A stretch of 64,000 bases of DNA, taken from Natrialba aegyptia DSM 13077 (lineage in GTDB: Archaea; Halobacteriota; Halobacteria; Halobacteriales; Natrialbaceae). Positions 1 to 7,810 of the stretch are shown in pieces; positions within the stretch are counted from its first letter, which is position 1, and each line of letters begins with the position of its first letter. The DNA is taken from contig NZ_AOIP01000008.1 in assembly GCF_000337535.1 (NCBI RefSeq), positions 1-64,000 on the forward strand, read 5' to 3'. The translations under genes were made by a program, and so were the position numbers. Under the pieces are notes generated by a model. It saw only the letters and a list, made by a program, of their open reading frames with translations, was not told where the DNA came from and made no database searches.

Positions 1-1
1 G

Positions 2-20
2 AGATGTGTATAAGAGACAG
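2..20 (+). other. Tn5/Nextera mosaic-end adapter remnant
   Basis: These 19 bases match the Tn5 transposase mosaic end used in Nextera libraries exactly. The preceding G at base 1 fits the read-2 adapter arm (the read-1 arm would have C). It is library sequence left at a contig end, so genomic sequence starts at about base 21. Confidence 0.95.
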
Positions 21-2028
21 TCGTTACGTCTCGCACTTCGATTCGGGTGCCGTTCGTCGCGTCGTCGACCGAGAGCGTCCAGTCGTGCGCATCGGCGATG
101 GCACGGACCAGCGTGAGGCCGAGGCCGTCCATTCCCCGTTCGTCGGCGGCCGTCGGATCGAACGCGCGCTCGTCCAGCGTTGCGGGCCGTTCTGCGGCGG
201 TATCGAGCAGGTAGAACCCGCGGGACTGTTCGCGGCCCGTCTCGGTGCCGATGACGGCCTGCGTTTCCTCGTGTGTCGGCTGGTCGTCGTCGATTCCGAG
301 GAGTCCGACGCTGACGCGAACGGGGTCGGTAGTGTCGTCGGGACCCTCACCGCCGGCCTCGGCCCCGTCTTCGGCCCCGACTTCGCCTCTCGTCTCGCTT
401 GCCCCCTCACTTTCCGATGCCTGTGCGCGGGCCGCGATGTCGTCGAACGCCGTTTCCAGCAGGTGGCCGAACCGCTCGGCGTCGGCTCGGAGCGCCGCCG
501 CGCACTCGAGTTCGAGTTCGAGTTCGAGCGTCGACTCGTCGAGTCGCGAGTTCGCCGCGGCGTCTCGGATGGCGCGTTCGAGGAGGATGCGGTTTCGCGG
601 GCCGACGGCGGTCGCGTTCCGGGCGAACTCGCGCACGTCGTCGACGAGGCGCTCGGTGCGGTCGAGCATCGTCGTGACTGAGTCCTCGGCGAGGGGAAAC
701 TCCCAGGTGTCGTTACCGGTCCGGGCTCGTTCGTCCTCGAGTGCGTCGGCGACGGCGTCGAGTTGGCGTTTCAGGTCGGTCGAGAGGACCTCGGCGATGC
801 CTTCGAGGCGTTCGGTCTGGCGTTCGAGTTCGGTTGTACGGTCGCGAAGCAGTTGTTCGCGGTCGGCCCGGTCGAGGGCTGCGCGGATGTTCTCGACGAG
901 CGTCGAGAGCAGTTCGACATCGGTATCGTCGAATCGCTCGGGTTCGAGGGAACCGGTCATCAGGACGCCGTGGGTGCCGATCGGGGCAATGATTTCGGAC
1001 CGGATCGGCGAGTCGGGATTGTACAGACCCTCGACTGCCGAGAGGTCGTCGAACCGCTCGACGCTGCCGGATTCGAACACGTCCCAGATGAGCCCCTCGG
1101 GCGGGGTAAACCGAGGGAGTCCACCGAACTCTTCGTAGGCCCCGGCGGTGCCGGCCACGGGATCGAGATACCCCTGTTCGTCGTCGAGCAACCAGACGCC
1201 GCTGATCGGCAGATCGAGCAGATCGCTGCCGGCGTGGACCGCAATCGAACAGATCTCCTCCGGATCGTCCGATTCGAGCAACCACCGGGTAATCTCGTGA
1301 AGCGAGGCCGCGACGCGCTCGTACTCGTGCTGATCGGTGACGTCGCGGACGATCCCGGCGATCGTCGCCCGAGTGTCCTCGACGGGGACGAATCTGAACT
1401 CGCCCACTCGATCCGCTCCACTGGCGTCGGTAAACGGCACCTCCACCCGGCGCGTCTCGGCCGTACCGATGTCTACGTCGGTAATCGCGCGCCCGATCTC
1501 GACGGCGTCGTCGTCGTTGATTGCGGCTCGCTCCGGAATGATCTCGACGTGTTCGCCGAGCAGCACCGCTCGATCGACGCCGAGGAACTGCTCCATGGCC
1601 TCGTTGACCGAGACGATCTCTCGGTCGCCGTTGAGCGTGACGACGCCGTCCGAAATCGCCTCGACGGCGGCCGCGTGCTGGGCGAGCGTCCGCTCCTGTT
1701 GTTTGCGTTCGGTCACATCGCGCATGTACACCGAGAGCCCGGTTTCGGAGGGGTAGGCCGTCGCCTCGAACCAGGTTTCGAGTCGCGCGTGATAGATGTC
1801 GAACGAAACCGGCGTCTGGGTATCCATAGCGCGATGAAATCCGTCCGGAAACTGCGTCTCGACGGTCTGGGGGAACTCGTCCCACATGACGCGCCCGATC
1901 AGATCCGCCCGCGAGCGTTCCAGCAGCGTCTCGGCTCGGTCGTTGAGGTAGGTGAACCGAAAGTCCGTATCGAGCGCGAAAAACGCGTCCGTGATACGGT
2001 CGACGACCGGCACAGACCGCAGTGTCAC
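21..2028 (-). CDS. PAS-PAS-GAF sensor histidine kinase-like protein, degenerate kinase core, C-terminus cut by contig end
   Basis: The GTG start at 2028 follows an in-frame TGA two codons upstream, which fixes the start. About 669 residues remain. The domains in order are PAS (about 10-110), PAS (125-235), GAF (250-385), a helical dimerisation region, and a HATPase-like end with a GLGLTLV box. The core looks degenerate: the HisKA position usually reading SHDL is STDL, the N-box Asn region reads ETAFDDIAARA, and the G1 box (usually DDGPGIP-like) is LDTAAERP. A run of Glu-Leu dipeptides comes from a TTCGAG hexamer repeat at 506-530. The frame runs into the adapter, so probably only a few residues are lost. 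It likely senses through PAS/GAF ligands in the cytoplasm (no membrane segment seen); phosphotransfer is doubtful. Confidence 0.85.
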
Positions 2029-2179
2029 GGTCGCTCACCCATCGTCACCGCTACGTCCACGTCGGACCCTCCCCCGAGGGAATTGGCTCTCGTGATAGCC
2101 ATTACCAGCTACTCTAGGGATACTTATCGAAGCCCGTATTTCAGTGTCGCGGCCGAGAACGCAAAACAGGGTAGACCGG

Positions 2180-3163
2180 TTAGAGTGCAACTTTCGTCCC
2201 AACGTCGCGCGACACCGCTCGATCGAAAATCGCCTCGGCGCTCGCCGCATCGAGCACCGCCGACCCGACGCTCTCGACGACGAGTATCTCCTCGTCCGCC
2301 TCGCGCCCGCGATCACCCGCGATGACGGCTCCGACCGGTTCGACCTCGCGGTCGACGTGGCCTCGAAGATCACCCGTTTCCGCGGCTTCTTCGGGCACGT
2401 CCCCGAAAATCCGGGCCGCGCGCTCGACCGTCTCGTCGTCGAGTTCACGCATCTCGGGCGTGTACGCCCCCACGGCGATCACGAGCGTCCCCGGCGCGAG
2501 TTCGTCGCCGGGGAACACCGGTTCCGAACTCGTCGTGGCGGTGACGACGACGGTCGCGTCAGCGACTGCATCGCGCGGGCTCGAAACTGGATGTGCGGGA
2601 ACGTCCAGTTCGGCCTCGAGTTCGGCGGCGCAGTCGACCCGGGAGTCGCTGGGGGCGTAGATGCGGATCGACTCGAGGGCGTCGGTCGCGGCGGCGATGG
2701 CGCGGGTCTGCCAGCGGGCTTGCTTGCCGGCACCGATGACGGCCAGGTCGATGGGGTCGTCGACGGCGAGTTCGCGGGCGGCGACCCCGCCGATACAGCC
2801 GGTGCGGGCGTTGGTGATGCGGTTGCCGGCGAGGTAGCCGACCGGTTGTCCGGTTTCCGCGTCCGTCAAGGCGAGCTGTGCGGTGACGGTCGGGAGTCCG
2901 CGAGCGACGTTGTCCTTGCAGACGGCGACGAGTTTCGTCGCGACGTAGTCTGCACCGTGGACGTACGCCGGCATACAGAGTCCGGTGCCGGTCGGTTCCG
3001 CGGGCGCGTCGGGGTCGAGACCGGTCCCGAACGGATAGTGCGGTCGATCGGGTCGTTCGACCGCGCCCGCGTGTTGCTTTTCGAACGCCTCGGCGACGAC
3101 GGGCAGGAGCGCGTCGATATCGAGCACCGACGCGACGTTATCGGCAGAGAGTACGCGAACCAT
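2180..3163 (-). CDS. Ornithine cyclodeaminase / mu-crystallin family protein
   Basis: The protein has 327 residues, the usual length for the family. It has the Rossmann motif IGAGKQAR at about 143-150 and the TKLV lysine near residue 77, which in ornithine cyclodeaminase contacts substrate. Family members deaminate ornithine to proline, reduce imino acids, or act as alanine dehydrogenase (Archaeoglobus), all with NAD(P)H in the cytosol. The exact substrate cannot be read from the sequence. It is divergent, across 138 bp, from a FAD-dependent amine oxidase, so the pair may share control and work in amino or imino acid catabolism (inference). Confidence 0.9.
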   Translation of the reverse strand: MVRVLSADNVASVLDIDALLPVVAEAFEKQHAGAVERPDRPHYPFGTGLDPDAPAEPTGTGLCMPAYVHGADYVATKLVAVCKDNVARGLPTVTAQLALTDAETGQPVGYLAGNRITNARTGCIGGVAARELAVDDPIDLAVIGAGKQARWQTRAIAAATDALESIRIYAPSDSRVDCAAELEAELDVPAHPVSSPRDAVADATVVVTATTSSEPVFPGDELAPGTLVIAVGAYTPEMRELDDETVERAARIFGDVPEEAAETGDLRGHVDREVEPVGAVIAGDRGREADEEILVVESVGSAVLDAASAEAIFDRAVSRDVGTKVAL

Positions 3164-3301
3164 TGCGCTGTTCTACTCGACCGTTGGTCGGCGGCTACTT
3201 CAGTCTATGTTGCCGATTGAGGCGACCCGATTCTGAACAGCGGGAAAGATCGATCGCAGCCGAACGCTTATTGATACCGTGGCGGTAACCAACAGCGTAC
3301 A

Positions 3302-4495
3302 ATGAAGGGAGTCGTCATCGGCGGTGGAATCGTCGGCCTCTCGAGCGCGCTCGAACTCGCCGAACGCGGTGTCGACGTGACCGTCTGTGAGCAGGGATCG
3401 ATCGGCACCGGGAGCACGGAACGGTCCGCCGGTGGCATCCGCGCACAGTTCTCGTCGCCGATCAACGTCGAACTCTCCCGCGAGAGCATGCGCGTCTGGG
3501 ACGAGTTCACGGAGCGATTCGACGCCGAAATCGACTACCGGAAGACGGGGTATCTCTTCCTCGCCCGAAGCGAAGAAACGGCCGCGGCGTTCGAAGAGCG
3601 AGTCGCGATGCAAAACGACCGCGGGGTTCCGAGCGAGGTTCTCGATCCGTCCGAGGCGTGTGAAATCTGTTCCGGGATCGATCCCGACCAGTTCGTCGCG
3701 GCGACGTACTCGCCGACGGACGGCTTCGCCGATCCGCACCTGGCGCTGCAGGCGTACGCCCGGGCTGCGGCTGCTGCGGGTGTCGATGTTCGGACGCAGA
3801 CGCCCGTTACCGACGTGATTCGAGCCGGCGACCGCGACCCCGGCGACGGTACTGGCGGGGCGCGGGTAACGGGTGTCGAAACACCTGACGGACGCCTCGA
3901 GGCCGACATCGTCGTCAACGCCGCGGGGCCGTGGGCGCGCGAAATCGCTGCGATGGCTGACGTATTCTTGCCGATCACGCCCAAGCGCCGGCAGATCGCC
4001 GTCGTCCAGCCGGAGACGCCGGTCCCCGAGACCGACCCGCTGGCGATCGACCTCGAGAGCGGCTCGTACTTCCGGCCGGACCGCGACGGCGACGCGCTCG
4101 TCGGCGGGCATTTCGCCGACAACGATCCGGCGTCGGATCCGGACGGGTATCCGCGGTCCATGGACTTCGAGTGGTCGATCGACGCGCTCGAAGCCGCCGC
4201 CGAGTGGACGACCTACTTCGGCCCCGAATCCGCGGTCAAGCGCGGCTGGGCGGGCCTGTACGCCGTGACACCCGACGATACGGCCATCGTCGAGGAGACG
4301 GTTCCCGGTTTCATCACGGCGGCCGGCTTCTCCGGGCACGGCTTCCAGCACGCCCCCGCGACCGGCCAACTCGTCGCCGAACTCGCCGTCGACGGCGAGG
4401 CGTCGCTGCTCGGTATCGACGCGCTCTCGAGCGACCGCTTCGAGGGGACGGACGAGGAGAGGGCTGCCGAACGAACGGAGCGCAATGTCGTCTGA
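3302..4495 (+). CDS. FAD-dependent oxidoreductase of the DAO / sarcosine oxidase beta type
   Basis: The 397-residue protein opens with the FAD dinucleotide motif GGGIVG (residues 7-12) and an acidic residue (E29) at the end of the second strand. The SAGGIRAQF stretch and the C-terminal GFSGHGFQHAPATG stretch are typical of the D-amino acid / sarcosine / glycine oxidase fold. It should oxidise a secondary or primary amine of an amino acid, giving an imino acid plus peroxide or reduced carrier. It lies divergent to an ornithine cyclodeaminase-family gene, which could reduce or rearrange imino acids, so a shared pathway is plausible. The substrate is unknown. Confidence 0.9.
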   Translation: MKGVVIGGGIVGLSSALELAERGVDVTVCEQGSIGTGSTERSAGGIRAQFSSPINVELSRESMRVWDEFTERFDAEIDYRKTGYLFLARSEETAAAFEERVAMQNDRGVPSEVLDPSEACEICSGIDPDQFVAATYSPTDGFADPHLALQAYARAAAAAGVDVRTQTPVTDVIRAGDRDPGDGTGGARVTGVETPDGRLEADIVVNAAGPWAREIAAMADVFLPITPKRRQIAVVQPETPVPETDPLAIDLESGSYFRPDRDGDALVGGHFADNDPASDPDGYPRSMDFEWSIDALEAAAEWTTYFGPESAVKRGWAGLYAVTPDDTAIVEETVPGFITAAGFSGHGFQHAPATGQLVAELAVDGEASLLGIDALSSDRFEGTDEERAAERTERNVV

Positions 4496-4534
4496 GCGCG
4501 GCCATCGGGTAACGCGACTACGTCAACTGAGACG

Positions 4535-5086
4535 ATGAGCGAACTGCTCCTCTACATCGCCGCGAGCGTCGACGGTTTCATCGCGACGCCGGACGGCGGC
4601 GTCGACTGGCTCGACGAGTTCCAACAGGAGTCGGACGTCGCGAATTCGGACGACGACGGCTTCGACGAGTTCTTCGCGAGCGTCGACTGCCTCGTCATGG
4701 GATCGCGGACCTACGAACAGGTGCTCGAATTCGGCGCGTGGCCCTACGAAGACCGGCCGACGTACGTTCTCACGAGCCGCGAGTTGCCCCTCGCCAGCGA
4801 CGCCGTGTCGCTGGTCGACGGGGAGCTAGCTGAACTCGTCGCCGACCTCCGAGCGAACCACGACAGAATCTGGCTGGTCGGCGGTGGCGCACTCGTCCGG
4901 TCGATGCTGCGTGCGAACTGCGTGGACGAACTTCGATTGCACCTCGTTCCGGTGATACTCGGCGGCGGGATCTCGCTGTTCGGGACGGACGAGCCGCGAC
5001 GCGACCTGGAGTTACTCGAGACGACGACCCGCGGAGGCGGTCTCGTCGAACTCCGGTACCGGATCGAGTCGGCGACCGAGCGCTGA
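4535..5086 (+). CDS. RibD C-terminal / dihydrofolate reductase-like protein
   Basis: The 183 residues start with the family's LYIAASVDGFIAT strand and loop and include VMGSRTYEQVL and WLVGGGALVRSML, the NADPH-binding features of the RibD-C/YyaP-like DHFR superfamily. Members reduce pterin- or pyrimidine-like substrates with NADPH, but most stand-alone copies have no assigned reaction. It lies 39 bp after the FAD oxidoreductase on the same strand and could share its transcript. It is not the canonical folA-type enzyme by length and motifs. Confidence 0.88.
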   Translation: MSELLLYIAASVDGFIATPDGGVDWLDEFQQESDVANSDDDGFDEFFASVDCLVMGSRTYEQVLEFGAWPYEDRPTYVLTSRELPLASDAVSLVDGELAELVADLRANHDRIWLVGGGALVRSMLRANCVDELRLHLVPVILGGGISLFGTDEPRRDLELLETTTRGGGLVELRYRIESATER

Positions 5087-5123
5087 CTCCGGTCGTGTCG
5101 CTTTCTGTATAGACGAGTAATAG

Positions 5124-5348
5124 TTACAGCCGATCCTCGTAGACTGAATCGAAGCGAGTGTATACTGCCGCAAATGCGATGAAGACGCCGATTGCTCCGA
5201 CAGCGACACCAATCCAGTCTCCGTATGGAACGCCGTATTCTAACAGGCCGATACCGAGTCGTTCTCCAACAACTGCCATCGCCATGATGACGCCGAATCC
5301 GAGGAGAAATCTCACAGCGAAATTCCGCTCTACGAAGTTATGTTCCAT
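5124..5348 (-). CDS. Small two-helix membrane protein, function unknown
   Basis: This 74-residue protein has two hydrophobic segments (about 10-28 and 44-66) joined by a short loop, and a charged C-terminus. It converges with the RibD-like gene and diverges from another two-helix protein 137 bp away. I do not recognise a family; small two-helix proteins like this are common and lineage-specific in haloarchaea. Confidence 0.65.
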   Translation of the reverse strand: MEHNFVERNFAVRFLLGFGVIMAMAVVGERLGIGLLEYGVPYGDWIGVAVGAIGVFIAFAAVYTRFDSVYEDRL

Positions 5349-5485
5349 ATTTAATGCTTCTCGTGAAACATTATAGGTTTTCCTCTGCTGTTCAGTGCAC
5401 CGGTCTCTTCTGTTATGGCGTCCTTTTGCAGCGGTTACTAGAGGGGACCAGCATCCTTTTCTCGTCCGTCTCGAAACAGGGCGCT

Positions 5486-5704
5486 ATGGGCCTTCAAGAA
5501 CACTTTGAATCCGATATCCGCTTTTATTACGCGATCGGAATGTTCATCATTCTGGTCTATCTCGGTGGCATCGCCGCGGCGGCGGTTCTGGAACTCGCCG
5601 TTATCGATAGACGACTGATTCCGCTCACCGCCGGCTTCTTCCTGTTCATGTTCGTTTACTTCATCGCGATCAGCGTCCAACGGCTCGAACCGGACGAGGC
5701 GTAA
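5486..5704 (+). CDS. Small two-helix membrane protein, function unknown
   Basis: A 72-residue protein with two strong transmembrane segments (about 12-33 and 44-64). I chose the ATG at 5486 (MGLQEHFESD), because upstream in-frame sequence is cysteine-rich and unlike haloarchaeal protein. Amphipathic residues precede helix 1, and the C-terminus (RLEPDEA) is acidic. No family recognised. Confidence 0.65.
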   Translation: MGLQEHFESDIRFYYAIGMFIILVYLGGIAAAAVLELAVIDRRLIPLTAGFFLFMFVYFIAISVQRLEPDEA

Positions 5705-5752
5705 CCGCCGCTCTAGTGAGTAGTGGGCAGAGAACACGGGCCGAAATGGCGT

Positions 5753-5902
5753 CTACCGTACTGCGAGTTCACAATCACAGTTCACAGTTACAGACTCGAG
5801 GTCGCCCAGTTGCTCGCGTCGCGATTCCGGGCCGAGTGCATCGACGGGTGCGAGTGTGGTGGGTTCGATGGTGATGGCGGTGGTGGTGATCGTCTCGAAC
5901 AC
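5753..5902 (-). CDS. Possible 49-residue ORF or frameshifted C-terminal part of the adjacent zinc-ribbon gene
   Basis: The minus-strand frame from GTG 5902 to TAG 5753 gives an acidic, GC3-biased protein (starting VFETITTTAITIEP, ending VNCDCELAVR) that looks like real haloarchaeal coding sequence. The same frame stays open upstream to a TAG at 6017-6019, inside a Thr-Pro/Asp-Thr hexamer tract where the neighbouring zinc protein's own frame is also low-complexity. It is either a separate small gene or the C-terminal half of the zinc protein after a frameshift in the repeat. Confidence 0.4.
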   Translation of the reverse strand: MFETITTTAITIEPTTLAPVDALGPESRREQLGDLESVTVNCDCELAVR

Positions 5903-5966
5903 CCGCCGGCACTCGGCTGGCCGCCGCGACGCGAGTTCAGTTCGGGTGAACTCGTTTCGCGGTGGC

Positions 5967-6245
5967 TTAGTCCGGCCCGGATCGGTCGGGGGCGGGGTCG
6001 GTGTCGGTGTCGGAGTCTAAGTCTGATTTTGAGTTGGAGGTGAGATCGGGATCGGGGTCCGGCGGGGCGACGCGACAGCCGCAGGGACCGGCGATGGCCT
6101 CGCCGGGGCCGATCATGGTTTTCTGTGCGATCGGCGTCCCACAGCGGGGACAGCGCGGCGGTTCGAACGGCTCGGAACGGCTGGGATGGTCGGTGTCGTT
6201 CGCACTGCTGCCGGTATCGCCGTCGGCGTCAGCGTTGTCACTCAT
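5967..6245 (-). CDS. Small CPxCG zinc-ribbon protein with repetitive acidic tail
   Basis: About 92 residues with the metal-binding pair CPRCG and CGC, of the kind seen in haloarchaeal zinc-finger micro-proteins. The ATG at 6245 is preferred over a GTG at 6257: a TATAAC box lies about 22 bases upstream and would give a leaderless transcript. After the zinc module the tail becomes Pro/Asp, then Asp-Ser/Asp-Thr repeats encoded by hexamers, and it ends at 5967. The tail may be out of frame relative to an ancestral longer protein (see the ORF ending at 5753). The role is unknown, perhaps protein or nucleic acid binding. Confidence 0.65.
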   Translation of the reverse strand: MSDNADADGDTGSSANDTDHPSRSEPFEPPRCPRCGTPIAQKTMIGPGEAIAGPCGCRVAPPDPDPDLTSNSKSDLDSDTDTDPAPDRSGPD

Positions 6246-6330
6246 CCCAACTGCCACCCGTTATACCCGCAATCGCGCGGAAGAAGCTCGCTGCTGGTCG
6301 AATCGCACGATACATCAGTCGTGCGGGATG

Positions 6331-6338
6331 TTTATATC
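6331..6338 (+). promoter_or_regulatory. TATA-like box for a candidate structured RNA
   Basis: TTTATATC sits inside a GGGAT/ATCCC dyad. A start about 27 bases downstream would fall near 6361, just before the predicted stem structures. Inference from spacing only. Confidence 0.4.
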
Positions 6339-6360
6339 CCGTGAGAATGTACGCAAACAT

Positions 6361-6441
6361 GGCTTCAACGCGAGCCGCGTTTGGAAGCCACGTCTCGGAT
6401 GCTCCTACATCCGGGACACTTTCGTGTCCGTTGTGGCTTCC
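6361..6441 (+). ncRNA. Candidate structured RNA with three stems and a competing 5' hairpin
   Basis: A perfect 9-bp stem (6383-6391 with 6433-6441) encloses two perfect 6-bp hairpins, 6396-6401/6408-6413 (6-base loop) and 6414-6419/6424-6429 (4-base loop), giving a three-way junction. The 5' strand of the outer stem can instead pair with 6361-6372 (GGCTTC and AACGCG with their complements), so two exclusive folds exist, as in attenuators or switches. A TATA box lies upstream. A 33-codon frame (6347-6448) also spans the region but is unconvincing. The region lies between a zinc-protein gene and the 3' end of an acetyltransferase gene, both on the minus strand, so an antisense role or a repeat element is possible. 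Confidence 0.4.
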
Positions 6442-6509
6442 GTTCTAATTTGTAACCTATAGTGACTTATATCTACCGCTGAACGTCGGGAAGGAGCCCT
6501 GCTGTCAGC

Positions 6510-7745
6510 TCAGAAGAACTCGCCGAGGTAGACGGGCGTCTTCGGCACGAGTTCAGCGAGCGTCGACACAACTTCTCGGTCCGCTGCCTCCAGTCGGTTC
6601 GTCCGCGCGAGGTCGGTCGCGGAGCGGGTGCCGACGGCGAGTTCGGAGAGCGCGGCGATGTCGAGTGTCGCATCGGCCGTCGCGTCGTTGTCGCGGGTTT
6701 CGCTCACACGCTCACAGCGACCGCGGCCGTCGGCCACCGTCAGCTCGAACAGCCCGTCGTTCCAATCCGCGAGCGGGTCCGTCACCGAAAGCGTGAGCGC
6801 GGTTTCTGAACTCGTCGGGTAGGAAAGCGCGGACAGCACCTCTGCAACGTCGACGATCCGAACCATCGGCCCGTTCGTCACCGTCGTCTCGACCTCGTCG
6901 GGAGCCCGGACCGCCTCGCGGAACGGGGCGTCCGCCGGCAGCCGAAGCCGCACGCGCTCGACCTGCGAATCGTGCGTGTGACAGAACGACAGCAGCGCCA
7001 GGAACGCCTCGTGGTCCGCGGCGACGAGTTCCGAAACGGCCATCGTCCAGTCGCCTCGGTCCCCGTCGATCGTGTAGACGAGATAGCCCGCGACGCGGCC
7101 GTCGCGCTCGAAGGCGTAGACGTAGGGATCGACGTCGTGACCGCCGAAGGTGCGGTGTCGCCACCAGTCCTCGTCGCGATCGATCGCGAGCGCGTACCGC
7201 TCGGCGTGGCGCTCGTAGACCGGCACGAGTTCGCCGAACTCGTCGGCCTCGACCGGCCGAAACGAGCCCACCGACGCCGCGTCCGCCGCCGTCGCGAACG
7301 AGCACACCTCGGGATCGAACTCGTGGGTGACGATCCGGTTGCTCGTCTCCCAGCCGTACTTGTGATAGAAACCGTAGGAAAACGGCCACAGGACGGAGAA
7401 CCGACGGTCCCGCTCGCGGTACTCGGCGAGCGAGTTCGCGAGCAGTTCGCGGACGTACCCCTGCCGGCGGAACTCGGGCGGCGTCGCGACGGAGGCGAGG
7501 CCGGCGATCGGATGCGTCTCGCCGCGGACGGTGGCGTCGAGCCAGTAGTGCCGACAGACGCTCCGCGGATCGTCGTCGGCCGCGTCCGCGCTTTCGTAGA
7601 TCCCGCGGCGCGAGCCGCGCAGCGCACGCGGCGTGTCGTGCTCGTCCGGTTCGTACGGCGAGACGCCCGAATCCGGTCTGAACGCGTAGCTTCTGAACTC
7701 GTGAAAGACGGCTCGCTGATCCGAAAGAGGGCGGTAATCGACCAT
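6510..7745 (-). CDS. Eis-like GNAT N-acetyltransferase
   Basis: The 411 residues fit the Eis family: an N-terminal GNAT domain with the acetyl-CoA loop (VATPPEFRRQGYVRELL, about 107-123), then a second GNAT-like domain, then an SCP2-like C-terminal domain. Eis enzymes use the protein's own C-terminal carboxylate in catalysis. This protein ends in a hydrophobic EFF, matching the buried aromatic C-terminus of the family. It probably acetylates amines on small molecules or peptides in the cytosol; the haloarchaeal substrate is unknown. It appears monocistronic. Confidence 0.88.
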   Translation of the reverse strand: MVDYRPLSDQRAVFHEFRSYAFRPDSGVSPYEPDEHDTPRALRGSRRGIYESADAADDDPRSVCRHYWLDATVRGETHPIAGLASVATPPEFRRQGYVRELLANSLAEYRERDRRFSVLWPFSYGFYHKYGWETSNRIVTHEFDPEVCSFATAADAASVGSFRPVEADEFGELVPVYERHAERYALAIDRDEDWWRHRTFGGHDVDPYVYAFERDGRVAGYLVYTIDGDRGDWTMAVSELVAADHEAFLALLSFCHTHDSQVERVRLRLPADAPFREAVRAPDEVETTVTNGPMVRIVDVAEVLSALSYPTSSETALTLSVTDPLADWNDGLFELTVADGRGRCERVSETRDNDATADATLDIAALSELAVGTRSATDLARTNRLEAADREVVSTLAELVPKTPVYLGEFF

Positions 7746-7810
7746 ACGAACGCAAGCGGGGGCGACCGGGAAGAACGTTCCTGTGGTGTGTGGGTGCGTG
7801 GCCCGCCCGT

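Noticed and set aside
713-2038. A 441-codon frame on the minus strand
   Set aside because: It is Arg/Gly-rich and antithetic to the PAS/GAF frame on the same strand, which has clear domains; it is a shadow.
763-2325. A 520-codon plus-strand frame opposite the sensor kinase
   Set aside because: It is a mirror of a high-GC coding strand with no recognisable domains; the kinase frame explains the region.
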